From Companilactobacillus bobalius (GTDB taxonomy: Bacteria > Bacillota > Bacilli > Lactobacillales > Lactobacillaceae), in assembly GCF_009764355.1 (NCBI RefSeq), contig NZ_LNUA01000029.1:86522-150521 (forward strand): a stretch of DNA of 64,000 bases. Direction: 5' to 3'. Under the pieces are notes generated by a model. It was not told where the DNA came from and did no database searches. It worked only from the letters and a program-made list of their open reading frames with translations. This document shows, in pieces, positions 1-8,198 of the stretch (position 1 is its first letter; each line of letters begins with the position of its first letter). A program made the translations under genes and the position numbers.

Positions 1-1
1 A

Positions 2-883
2 ACGTTTATTTCCAATCTTTTATTGAAACAAATGAGCGATTTAAAACAAAAAGAACCTTTTGCCTTCGAAATGGCTCAAAATTTACAAGCTGAGATAAAA
101 AAGGATGATCCATCAATTTTAATAAATAGTGATTTTCTAGCTCTTTACATTATTAACTGCATGGAAATTAGGACATCCATTAAACCCGTAAGAATTTTAA
201 TGTATACGGCACAACGATCAATTGCATATATCAATGAAAATTTAATTACCGATTCCGTCGGTAATATATCTATGACTAGTGTATTCAATATTGATGAATT
301 CAATAAACAAGTTACAAGTGAATCGTATGATATTCTAGTTACCAATGGCTTTAATGATGGTCTTAAACATACCCCAGATGTTGTTATCAATGGTTTAATT
401 GATGAAGCAACTATTTTCCGACTTAAAAAACTAGTTAGTGATAACTATTTTCACAATAATCTTACCCAAATGTTGCCTAAAGAAAATTATCTATTCTATG
501 AGAATAGATCCGACAATTACTTCAAAGTACTAAAGAATGTTCTTAAGTACTTTATTGACGAAGGACAACTAGATCAAAAGATGTCTGTAAAACTATTGAA
601 TCGTGAAGAAGAAGGCAATCAACTTATGATCAATCACGTTGCTCTACCTCACGCAGTTAACGAAACTGATTTTAGTAGAATGTTTGCTGTTGACCTAAAA
701 ACTCCCTTAAAATTAAATAAAACGGATATTTACCTTATTTTAATAGTCATAGTTAACGACAAAAACGATGATTACAAACAACTTTTCAACTACTTATATA
801 AGATTCTCAACAAGAAGCAAGTCTATCAAGCCGACATCGAAAAAAATTATACGAATATTCTCAAATATTTCAGAACAGAATAA
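2..883 (+). CDS. PRD-containing PTS-type transcriptional regulator, C-terminal part (5' end outside window)
   Basis: The reading frame is open to the left edge, so this is the 3' part of a longer gene; the TTG at 23 is not a convincing start. The visible part begins in a PRD-like helical segment (FAFEMAQNL), followed by an EIIB-like Rossmann segment (PVRILMY) and a C-terminal EIIA-like domain holding the phospho-histidine motif VALPHA near residue 210. The EIIB-like segment has no cysteine where active IIB domains carry one. In the BglG/LicR/MtlR family such regulators are phosphorylated by PTS proteins and control a sugar operon. Which operon is unknown; the mannosylglycerate operon converges on it from the right. 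The domain assignment is by pattern, and the N-terminal HTH cannot be seen. Confidence 0.72.
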   Translation, partial: TFISNLLLKQMSDLKQKEPFAFEMAQNLQAEIKKDDPSILINSDFLALYIINCMEIRTSIKPVRILMYTAQRSIAYINENLITDSVGNISMTSVFNIDEFNKQVTSESYDILVTNGFNDGLKHTPDVVINGLIDEATIFRLKKLVSDNYFHNNLTQMLPKENYLFYENRSDNYFKVLKNVLKYFIDEGQLDQKMSVKLLNREEEGNQLMINHVALPHAVNETDFSRMFAVDLKTPLKLNKTDIYLILIVIVNDKNDDYKQLFNYLYKILNKKQVYQADIEKNYTNILKYFRTE

Positions 884-917
884 AAAACATCAAAGCCGAT
901 TGACTTTGATGTTTTTT
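884..917. terminator. Bidirectional intrinsic terminator
   Basis: The arms are aaaacatcaaag (884-895) and ctttgatgtttt (904-915), with an 8-nt loop and A/T runs on both flanks. It lies between two convergent genes, and its right edge covers the stop codon of the RpiR gene. It probably serves both. Confidence 0.85.
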
Positions 918-1719
918 ACCCTTTTAAGATGTTCTCAGATACTAGCCATTTATTAACACTCTTTCGATGCATACTAACGTACTTTGAATAAATAATATCC
1001 AATTGGATTAATACTGGAATTTGTGGAGAAATATTTCCTAGGGCTTCATTCGAAGAAAAACTGGCCGCATAAATTGTTTCATCACAATAATCTATAAATG
1101 GTGAATCTTCATTTGTTGTAATCAGTAAAAAATGAGCACCTTTCTCTTTTCCCTGTTTAATAGCCTCCAAAATATCAGGATCTTCACCACTTAAAGAAGA
1201 TATCAATACAACATCATTTTTTCTTAGTGAACTTGCTGAAAGCGAAATTGAGTGTTGATCACTATACACCTGAATAAATTTTCCTAAACGTGTAAATTTA
1301 AACTCAAAATCTTGTCCTGCAAAGGAATTAAATCCTAATCCCCAGAATAATATAATTCTAGTGGAGTAAATCATATCACAAAAATTTTTAACTGCTTCAC
1401 TCCTGTATGAAGCATCACTACGGGTAGCCAATGCGTGGTAACTGGCCGTTACGGGAGTAGAAATTAAGCTAGCATCTTGGGTTTGATCACTCAAAGACAT
1501 CTTATATAAGAAAACTAATTCCTTATAATTATTCAAACCCAACTTTTTACTAAACCTAGTAATCGATGGTGGTGATACCGATATTTTTCGTGCCAGTTCA
1601 CTTATACTTAGAATTTTTCTTTTACTAATAAAGTAATCCGCAATAATTTGCTCCACTGCTGTTAACGTATTGCGTTTTGATTCAATTAAAAGAAATAAAT
1701 CATCTACTTTATCTGACAT
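916..1719 (-). CDS. RpiR/MurR-family transcriptional regulator (HTH_6 + SIS)
   Basis: At 267 aa it is typical of RpiR regulators. The N-terminal HTH is at residues 38-62 (SISELARKISVSPPSITRF), and a SIS phosphosugar-binding domain spans about residues 105-235 (ILFWGLG, SSLSGED). Its ATG overlaps the stop of the GH38 gene upstream (TAATG), so the two are translationally coupled and the regulator is the last gene of the mannosylglycerate-type operon. By family role it should sense a sugar phosphate made from the imported substrate and control this operon; that is inference. Confidence 0.88.
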   Translation of the reverse strand: MSDKVDDLFLLIESKRNTLTAVEQIIADYFISKRKILSISELARKISVSPPSITRFSKKLGLNNYKELVFLYKMSLSDQTQDASLISTPVTASYHALATRSDASYRSEAVKNFCDMIYSTRIILFWGLGFNSFAGQDFEFKFTRLGKFIQVYSDQHSISLSASSLRKNDVVLISSLSGEDPDILEAIKQGKEKGAHFLLITTNEDSPFIDYCDETIYAASFSSNEALGNISPQIPVLIQLDIIYSKYVSMHRKSVNKWLVSENILKG

Positions 1720-4352
1720 TAAAATCCTTTCTCTATCCTTATAGTCTTAACTTCACCTGGTGCAAACTTACCCACAGAAACGTCCCTTTGTAGTCCTAAA
1801 TCTTCGATTAATACACCGGTAAAGTTAGTTAAACTGATAGTGCTTTCACTATCTAATTTAATTATACTATCACCCTGAATTTTAAATTTATTAGGATTGT
1901 AAACACGTAATAACCAACCAGCATTGTCTTTAGATTCCGTTAAACTACTAAATATTAACTGATCGTTTTTAATTTCTAAGAAAGGTTTACTTTGAAGTTG
2001 TTTATTCAAAGGATGCATAACAAAATATTTTAATGTATTAGTAAACTGATTGATGCCTTGTACTTGATAATAAGGATTAGTAATAGCATAAATTTGAAAT
2101 TGTTTCATTATTTGAGCAGGTTCAAATATCTCATCCCAAGAAACGGCAAATTTAAAATGTAATTCTTCCTGTAACTGACTGTTGGGTGTTGGGATATATG
2201 TGAATTGATTTCCTGAAGCCACACCTGGGCGTCTAATTAAATCAGGACGTCCCAAGAATCCTACTGATCTAAACAGAGTCAATGCCACTTTATTAAACCC
2301 TGTGCCAATCATTTGGTATTCTTTGATACCTTTAGACATAACGGTAAAACTCTGTTGGTCGTCATGCAGATTAGTCCAATGCAACATTGGATATATCGAA
2401 GTTGGTTCTTCATGTAATCCAGCATCTTTCCAATTGGAGAGATGCCTATCTACTACTGGTCTTTGAATATAACCAAAGGCTGTATCTGCATATGAGTACT
2501 TCTGTGTTTTCATATTAGAATTAAAAATCACGCGCATGCGGTGATCTTTAACCTTATTGTCGATTAACAGATGGTTCTTAATCAGGTTATCATTCCTATC
2601 TAAGGTCAAAGTTAATTTGTACGCTACTTTACCGTTTAACTCTTTTGTAGCACGCTCTTTTAGATCAACTGGTAAATTCCAAGCACCAGTTAATTGCATT
2701 GATTGAAATTGTTTCCCTTTATTACATGTCACTTGTGCATCTTTGAAATCTAATTCAAGCGTCATATCATTATAAGCTGGCGAGTAGTCATAAGTATCAC
2801 CTTCATCACCATCGTCAACAACCTCTAAGAAGTTCACTATTTTCTCATGTGTTTTTTTATTCATTAGATTCAAAGTTCCGTTACTGAATTCTATTTGAAA
2901 AGCGTCATTCTCAATCTTCTTTTTTGTAGTTTCAGTTACTAAATCATGCTCATCATCTAAGGACTCAATGGATAATTTAGTCCACTGTAAAGCAGGTATC
3001 TCAATATTTGCTACACAATCAAAAACATGGTAATAATCCTTATCTTCATACTGACTCTCATCACGTTTTATTTGACCGCAATACTTTCTTGTAATCCTTA
3101 CTACATCACAATCAACTGGTTTATCGCCGTTAATAATTCTAAAATTCTTCTCTTTTAGCGATACTTTAAAATGAATATTTTTCTTTACTGCAAAAGGTAA
3201 GGTATTGAAAAATGTTAAATCATTAGCTTGTTTATTTTCTTCTGATTCTGATATTTTACGAACTAAATAATCCACTGTGGAGTAAGATAGTTGGTCTACT
3301 TCTCTAAGTCTCTCCAAAATAATTTGGTTGGTTTTATCGCTATTACATCCACCCGCGCTATCGTGAGCGTGATTTCGAACAACTAGTTTCCAAATTTTGT
3401 CCAATAATGACTTTTTATATGGTATTCCTATTCTGTCTGCCATTGCCATTAAAGGTTCTAACTGATAGATCATGCGACGTTCTACTTTATCGTTCAAATA
3501 TTTCTGGTCGTAACGTGAAGAATAAATTGATCGGTGTATTTTAGAAACAGAACTAGTAATAAATTCACCTGAAACGTTATCCAATTTAGCTTTACTTTTA
3601 TTCACAGCTTCAAATAATTTAGGATAATTACTTTCAAATAATTTTACATTTTTGTTCTTTAATTCATCGTTATATAACGCAATTCGATCTTTCAAATTAT
3701 AGTCAACATATCTCTGATCTCCTCCAACTGGCAAAGCAATATCATCCAGAGACGCATCGGCGATAACCGTCTTCATCACATTCTCGGTATTATCATCATC
3801 AATTAATCCAACTCCAACAAAATAACCATCTTTTATATTGATCGTTGTGACTTCAGATCCGTCTTCCGACTGCCAATTAAATTCACGATTACTAGTTTCC
3901 TCTTTAGGAAGTCCTCTCCAGAATAGAGCATTATAAATATCCATACCATTGTAAATTTTAGGCATATCGGCGCCTTGTCCAAATGAATCTGGCAAGTATC
4001 CTATTCGTTGACTGCCACCCAAATCATCGGCTAGTTTCATACCTAAACTTAAGTTTCTTATAATCGATTCACCAGTAACTATAAGCTCATCAGTTTGTGT
4101 GTACCAAGGACCAATAAATAGTCTTTTGGCTTTGACCCATTTTTTTAGTTCTGATTTTTTTTCTGGATATGCGTCCAAATAATCATCTAAAATACTCATT
4201 TGACCGTCTAGTAAATAATAGTCAACGACTTGATTTTTTAAGGCTTCAAACACCTCATCCATATGATAAACAAACTGAACCATGGCTTCATTGCGAGTGA
4301 AATACCATTCGAAATCCCAATGTGTATGCTGAATTACATGTACTCTTTTCAT
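1719..4352 (-). CDS. mngB: GH38 alpha-mannosidase, probable mannosylglycerate hydrolase
   Basis: This 877-aa cytoplasmic protein has no signal peptide. The GH38 N-terminal motif HTHWDFEW (residues 9-16) supplies the zinc ligands H11 and D13; the nucleophile is D122 in YLPDSFGQG; a further metal-site histidine lies in NHAHDSAGG, about 330 residues in. In E. coli, MngB hydrolyses 2-O-(6-phospho-alpha-mannosyl)-D-glycerate delivered by the PTS permease MngA. The fructose-type PTS genes just upstream support that role, but another alpha-mannoside phosphate is possible. The start is supported by AGGAAGG 8 nt before the ATG. A hairpin terminator separates it from the IIA gene, so it may be expressed at a lower level than the PTS. 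It is clearly paralogous to the GH38 gene at 20997. Confidence 0.9.
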   Translation of the reverse strand: MKRVHVIQHTHWDFEWYFTRNEAMVQFVYHMDEVFEALKNQVVDYYLLDGQMSILDDYLDAYPEKKSELKKWVKAKRLFIGPWYTQTDELIVTGESIIRNLSLGMKLADDLGGSQRIGYLPDSFGQGADMPKIYNGMDIYNALFWRGLPKEETSNREFNWQSEDGSEVTTINIKDGYFVGVGLIDDDNTENVMKTVIADASLDDIALPVGGDQRYVDYNLKDRIALYNDELKNKNVKLFESNYPKLFEAVNKSKAKLDNVSGEFITSSVSKIHRSIYSSRYDQKYLNDKVERRMIYQLEPLMAMADRIGIPYKKSLLDKIWKLVVRNHAHDSAGGCNSDKTNQIILERLREVDQLSYSTVDYLVRKISESEENKQANDLTFFNTLPFAVKKNIHFKVSLKEKNFRIINGDKPVDCDVVRITRKYCGQIKRDESQYEDKDYYHVFDCVANIEIPALQWTKLSIESLDDEHDLVTETTKKKIENDAFQIEFSNGTLNLMNKKTHEKIVNFLEVVDDGDEGDTYDYSPAYNDMTLELDFKDAQVTCNKGKQFQSMQLTGAWNLPVDLKERATKELNGKVAYKLTLTLDRNDNLIKNHLLIDNKVKDHRMRVIFNSNMKTQKYSYADTAFGYIQRPVVDRHLSNWKDAGLHEEPTSIYPMLHWTNLHDDQQSFTVMSKGIKEYQMIGTGFNKVALTLFRSVGFLGRPDLIRRPGVASGNQFTYIPTPNSQLQEELHFKFAVSWDEIFEPAQIMKQFQIYAITNPYYQVQGINQFTNTLKYFVMHPLNKQLQSKPFLEIKNDQLIFSSLTESKDNAGWLLRVYNPNKFKIQGDSIIKLDSESTISLTNFTGVLIEDLGLQRDVSVGKFAPGEVKTIRIEKGF

Positions 4353-4369
4353 AATTTACCTTCCTAGTA

Positions 4370-4400
4370 AAAAAGGGAGAATCAAATAATCTCCCTTTTT
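4370..4400 (-). terminator. Intra-operon hairpin with U-tract between PTS IIA and GH38
   Basis: The arms AAAAAGGGAGA (4370-4380) and TCTCCCTTTTT (4390-4400) pair perfectly around a 9-nt loop. On the minus strand the hairpin is followed by a T run just before the GH38 ribosome binding site. It should act as a partial terminator or as a 3'-end stabiliser for the PTS transcript. Confidence 0.8.
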
Positions 4401-4404
4401 GAAA

Positions 4405-4851
4405 TTAAATTTGATTAATTGCTTCAGATAGAACATCTTGATCATTACTATCAAGAATATTTTGTCTAAATTCATCATCCATTAATTTTCTAGCAATTTT
4501 GCTTAATAATTTTAAATGTTCTGTTGATCCGTTTTTAGGAATACTCAAGACAAAGGCCACCTTAATTGGTTTATTATCTAAGGCATTCCATTCGATACCA
4601 TTAGTAAACTTGATCAAAAATAGTCCTGGCTTTTCTACACTATCATCATTACTATGTGGAATAGCAATCCCATCTTTAAAACCAGTTGTTGATTCCGCTT
4701 CACGTGTCTTTAGACCTTCATAGAAGGCATTTGCTGAATTGCTATAACCTTTTTCAGCCACAAATTTACCAATATTTTTAAAGGCATCATCTTGTGTTGT
4801 ACTACTTTGATCATAAAATATATTTTCTTTATTAAAAATTTCTTTATCCAT
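4405..4851 (-). CDS. PTS fructose/mannitol-type EIIA subunit
   Basis: This is a 148-aa single-domain EIIA of the Fru/Mtl class. The phosphorylated histidine is H66 in GIAIPHSND. I chose the ATG at 4851 rather than upstream in-frame codons because TAGGTG precedes it at normal spacing and the longer form would run into the IIBC gene. It follows the IIBC gene by 13 bp. It takes phosphate from HPr and passes it to the IIB domain of the upstream gene. E. coli MngA carries all three domains in one chain; here IIA is separate. Confidence 0.9.
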   Translation of the reverse strand: MDKEIFNKENIFYDQSSTTQDDAFKNIGKFVAEKGYSNSANAFYEGLKTREAESTTGFKDGIAIPHSNDDSVEKPGLFLIKFTNGIEWNALDNKPIKVAFVLSIPKNGSTEHLKLLSKIARKLMDDEFRQNILDSNDQDVLSEAINQI

Positions 4852-4864
4852 ACTTACACCTACA

Positions 4865-6355
4865 CTATTCAGCATTCTTTGCAGCTTCAATAACGGCATC
4901 ACTTCTAGTAAGACCAATTATTAACGCTGTTACGGCAATTCCGGCAGATACACATAATATCCATGTGATAAACGGAATCGGTTGTTCAATATATCCAATA
5001 AATGTTCCCAATGGAGAACCAATTCCTCCATAGAACTTACACCCTGTTGCAGCAACTAATCCACCAGCTACAGCTGATCCAGCAACGTTAGCAATAATCA
5101 TTCTGATAGGATCTGCAGCAACAAATGGAATAGCACCTTCTGTAACTCCAACTAGGCCCATACCTAAAGCAGCACTAGCAGCTGTTTTTTCATCTTTAGA
5201 GAATTTATTCTTCCAAATAATTGAGGCTAACCAAACACCCAATGGAGCAACTGAAATAGCAGCTTGTGAGGCTGTTTGTGGAACGAAGTTCGCATGCATG
5301 GGGCCATACTTTGCCATTGTATCTGTAAATACGGCCGTCCCGAAAATCAAAGCAGTTTTGTTAACAGGACCACCTAAATCAAATCCCATCATGGCACCAA
5401 TAACAGCACCCAAAATAATTGGTGCACTACTTGAATTCTTATTAATCCAATTTAGCCATGAATACAGGCCATCCATACCCGCGGCGATTGGCTTACCAAT
5501 TACATAAAATACTACTAACGAAATAAATAATGTCGCTATAACTGGAATAATCATAATAGGAACAATTGGCTGAATAATCTTAGGCCATTTGATTTTCTTT
5601 AATAATTTAACAAAATAACCAACAATAAATGCAATTAGTAAAGCAGCAATAAATCCACCACCAGCTTTTGCATGTAATAACTCAGCATCATTAGCAATGT
5701 AGGCTCCAATCATTGCGGGGGCCATAGCAGGTTTATCAGCAATTGACATAGCAACAAATCCTGCAAATAATGGAATCATTAATTTGAAACCAACCTGACC
5801 AACTTGGAATAGGTTAGACATTAACATTCCCATTGAAGTTTTTGTATCAAATCCCCATTTAACAATTCTTCCCAAATCATCTTTTTGGAAAGCATATAAG
5901 TTCGCAATAGTTAAAATAAGTCCGGCAGCAATAACCATAGGAATCATATAAGAAATACCACTCATAACATGTGTAAAGAAAGTTGTTTTTTCTTTATTGT
6001 TACCGATTTGAATCTTACCTACTTTGCTACCCTTCTTACCAAAAACAGTAGCTTCTTTTTCGGCCTTCTTAATCAAGGCTTCTCCATCATTGATTGCATC
6101 ATTAGAACTAGCAATTAATAACTTTTTACCGGTAAAACGAATTGGATCTATTTTGATATCTGCGGCAATAATTGCTAAATCAGCATTCTCAATATCTTCA
6201 GACGTCAATTTATTTTCGGCACCCATAGCACCATCAGTTTCTACCTTAACTTCATAACCCATCGCTTTAGCTGCTTTTTCAATTGCTTCAGCAGCCATAT
6301 AAGTGTGAGCTATCCCGGCAGCACAAGCGGTGACAGCGACAATTCTTTTAGCCAT
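4865..6355 (-). CDS. mngA: PTS fructose-family EIIBC permease, probable mannosylglycerate type
   Basis: This 496-aa membrane permease has an N-terminal Fru-type IIB domain with the active-site cysteine C11 in the motif TACAAGIAHT. A fructose-family IIC domain of many hydrophobic helices starts near residue 120 (MSGISYMIPMVIAAGLIL), with the conserved IIC motif GFDLGGPVNK. It is the first gene of the operon IIBC-IIA-GH38-RpiR. Pairing with a GH38 mannosidase points to 2-O-alpha-mannosyl-D-glycerate or a related alpha-mannoside as substrate; fructose itself cannot be excluded from sequence alone. RBS AAGGGGAT precedes the ATG. Confidence 0.85.
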   Translation of the reverse strand: MAKRIVAVTACAAGIAHTYMAAEAIEKAAKAMGYEVKVETDGAMGAENKLTSEDIENADLAIIAADIKIDPIRFTGKKLLIASSNDAINDGEALIKKAEKEATVFGKKGSKVGKIQIGNNKEKTTFFTHVMSGISYMIPMVIAAGLILTIANLYAFQKDDLGRIVKWGFDTKTSMGMLMSNLFQVGQVGFKLMIPLFAGFVAMSIADKPAMAPAMIGAYIANDAELLHAKAGGGFIAALLIAFIVGYFVKLLKKIKWPKIIQPIVPIMIIPVIATLFISLVVFYVIGKPIAAGMDGLYSWLNWINKNSSSAPIILGAVIGAMMGFDLGGPVNKTALIFGTAVFTDTMAKYGPMHANFVPQTASQAAISVAPLGVWLASIIWKNKFSKDEKTAASAALGMGLVGVTEGAIPFVAADPIRMIIANVAGSAVAGGLVAATGCKFYGGIGSPLGTFIGYIEQPIPFITWILCVSAGIAVTALIIGLTRSDAVIEAAKNAE

Positions 6356-6377
6356 TCTCTTATCCCCTTTTCATTTT

Positions 6378-6425
6378 CTATACTTCGATGATAAGGGATT
6401 AATTAATCAGCGTAAACGCTTTCTC
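6378..6425 (-). promoter_or_regulatory. Promoter region with cre-like site for the mng-type operon
   Basis: On the minus strand TTTACG and TATCAT are 17 bp apart and could be -35/-10 elements. The 14-mer CGTAAACGCTTTCT (6411-6424, plus strand) matches 12 of 14 cre consensus positions and sits on the -35 side, so CcpA repression is likely. RpiR-type operators were not resolved. Confidence 0.55.
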
Positions 6426-6509
6426 AACCTTTAGATTCTATTTACCACTTTATTGTTTGTTCATGAAAAAAATTACAATAAATAGAAATTGAATTAATGC
6501 ATAAATATT

Positions 6510-6551
6510 GAAGGGCATGATTACATATAAATTTCTGTAATCATGCCCTTC
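6510..6551. terminator. Strong hairpin between the mng operon promoter and the TrhA gene
   Basis: The 16-bp arms gaagggcatgattaca (6510-6525) and tgtaatcatgcccttc (6536-6551) pair perfectly around a 10-nt loop. It lies just after the stop of the minus-strand TrhA gene. The U-tract is poor on both sides, so it may end transcription weakly or protect a 3' end. Confidence 0.6.
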
Positions 6552-6563
6552 AAATTGCTTCAT

Positions 6564-7202
6564 TTAAATATATAAATAAATTGAGAAAAACATCAACATT
6601 GTTCCGATAAGTACAAAAATATGCCAAATTACATGTGCATACTTTATGCCATTCAAACTATACAAAATTGCGCCTAATGTAAATGATATACCACCAAAGA
6701 GTAATAGGAAGAAACCTTGACTACCAAGATTATTCCATATTTGTTTTCCACCTAAAATACACAACCATCCCATGAATATGTAAATTATTGTTTCTACTTT
6801 TTTTAATTTTCCTGGATAAACCGAATTAATTACAATACCCATAATTGCTAGAATCCAAATGACAATTATCATTGATATTCCTAACCAACCTTTAATAACT
6901 AATAAGCTAAAGGGTGTATAGCTTCCTGCAATCAAAATGTATATACTGCTATGATCGAATACCCTAAATACCTCACGAGCTTTCGTAAAATATAAACTGT
7001 GGAAAAGGGTTGAGAAAGTGTACAAAGTACACAAAGATATTCCATATATTATAAAGGACACATACTCAATTAATGATCCGTCTACATTCGCCTTTCTGAT
7101 AAGGAAAATAAATCCTAATAAGCTCAGTACAATGCCTATACCATGCGTTAATGCACTAAAAACTTCATTCCTAATACTATATCTTCTTGAAATTTTCATC
7201 AT
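6564..7202 (-). CDS. trhA: TrhA/hemolysin-III family (PAQR-like) membrane protein
   Basis: This 212-aa protein has about seven hydrophobic helices. Family residues are visible in order: ALTHGIG near residue 17, the SxxFH element STLFHS near 64, DHSSIYILIAGSYTPF near 83, and the C-terminal HVIWHIFVL. The Ser/Asp/His residues are the PAQR hydrolase/metal-site set. Members are annotated as hemolysin III and have been linked to membrane-lipid homeostasis; the true function here is unproven. Two ATG codons lie in tandem, and the second (7199) has better spacing from GAGG. It is monocistronic and divergent from the CPBP gene. Confidence 0.88.
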   Translation of the reverse strand: MMKISRRYSIRNEVFSALTHGIGIVLSLLGFIFLIRKANVDGSLIEYVSFIIYGISLCTLYTFSTLFHSLYFTKAREVFRVFDHSSIYILIAGSYTPFSLLVIKGWLGISMIIVIWILAIMGIVINSVYPGKLKKVETIIYIFMGWLCILGGKQIWNNLGSQGFFLLLFGGISFTLGAILYSLNGIKYAHVIWHIFVLIGTMLMFFSIYLYI

Positions 7203-7424
7203 AAATCCTCTTAAACAATTTTATGAACTTCATTATAGCATCTAATTAATTTATCATCTAGTTTTTAAAACTAGATGTTAACATATTAACAATGATTTAC
7301 ATCTATAAAAGAACAAGGTCTATATGATTGATAAACTTTTATTAATCAACATTATAGAAAAAAATTAGTAAATGAAATGAATTATTTTTATAAAAATTAA
7401 TCTAGAAAACTTATTTAATCCTGC

Positions 7425-7430
7425 TATAAT
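7425..7430 (+). promoter_or_regulatory. Probable -10 box of the CPBP gene
   Basis: The sequence TATAAT lies 32 bp before the ATG, in a very AT-rich divergent spacer. The -35 region (around 7402) is weak. The rest of the spacer 7203-7424 shows nothing I can identify. Confidence 0.5.
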
Positions 7431-7461
7431 CTTACTAAATTTAAATTAGGAGGAATAATCA

Positions 7462-8145
7462 ATGAACAGTCAGATAAAATCATTTTTTTCAACTTGTTCT
7501 ATTTTTTTACTATCCCTAATAGTACTTAGTTTTGCTCGATTTATATCCAAAGGAAATCCATATGTATATATTGTTTTTCCAATTATTTGGTTTTTGTTAC
7601 TATTTTTCATAATTATTAAAACAAAGGGGGATTTATTACTTAGGGATTGGAAATTATTTAAAAGTAATAAGATAAAGAACATTCTTCTATCTATATTGAC
7701 ACTAATATTAGTATATTTAGTCATTATGGCAACACATCCTATATTTAATCAATTCATTCCATCGAAACCAATTACTAATTACGCTTTTTCAACAAAATCA
7801 ATTATTGGATTACTTTTTTCAGTTTTGGCAGGTGCCAACAATATTATGGTTGCTTTCGTTGAAGAGGTAACTTACAGACATGAAGGTATGTACGTTTTCA
7901 AATCTAATAAATTATTGTTAATATTGATGTTAATCGTATCAAGTATACTTTTTGGATTTTCCCATTATTACAATTTCAATGGCAGTTTCTTAGCTAGTGG
8001 TCCATATGTAGTAGCTGGTGCCATACTAGGACTCAGTTATTTGTTAAGTAATAATATTTGGGTTCCAATAGTAGCTCATATTTTATTCAATAGCACAGAT
8101 ATAATTGCAAGTATTACATTATTGTTACTAACAATTTTTAAATAA
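7462..8145 (+). CDS. CPBP-family intramembrane glutamic endopeptidase (CAAX/Abi type)
   Basis: This 227-aa multi-spanning membrane protein carries the three conserved motifs of the CPBP (CAAX protease and bacteriocin-processing) family: VEEVTYR near residue 134, FGFSHYYNF near 169 and HILFN near 211. The glutamates and histidines form the proposed active site. Many such lactobacillus proteins are tied to bacteriocin self-immunity, but no bacteriocin gene is visible nearby, so the substrate is unknown. The start is clear: AGGAGG lies 8 nt upstream of the ATG. It has its own promoter and terminator. Confidence 0.85.
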   Translation: MNSQIKSFFSTCSIFLLSLIVLSFARFISKGNPYVYIVFPIIWFLLLFFIIIKTKGDLLLRDWKLFKSNKIKNILLSILTLILVYLVIMATHPIFNQFIPSKPITNYAFSTKSIIGLLFSVLAGANNIMVAFVEEVTYRHEGMYVFKSNKLLLILMLIVSSILFGFSHYYNFNGSFLASGPYVVAGAILGLSYLLSNNIWVPIVAHILFNSTDIIASITLLLLTIFK

Positions 8146-8151
8146 TGTACC

Positions 8152-8198
8152 AAAAAAGGCCGACGAATTCTAAATCATTAGAATCCATCGGCCTTTTT
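8152..8198. terminator. Bidirectional terminator between CPBP and KDG-kinase genes
   Basis: Two 22-nt arms, aaaaaaggccga... (from 8152) and ...tcggcctttttt (to 8198), pair at 20 of 22 positions around a 4-nt loop, with A and T runs outside. The TAA stop of the kinase gene lies in its right flank. Confidence 0.9.

Noticed and set aside
1..60. A different reading frame (NVYFQSFIETNERF...) at the left edge
   Set aside because: It ends at a stop soon after, while the second frame continues into a good PRD-EIIB-EIIA-like protein; a frameshift cannot be judged from so few bases.
7462..8145. Bacteriocin locus around the CPBP protease
   Set aside because: No small double-glycine peptide gene, ABC exporter or second immunity gene is found within several kilobases.
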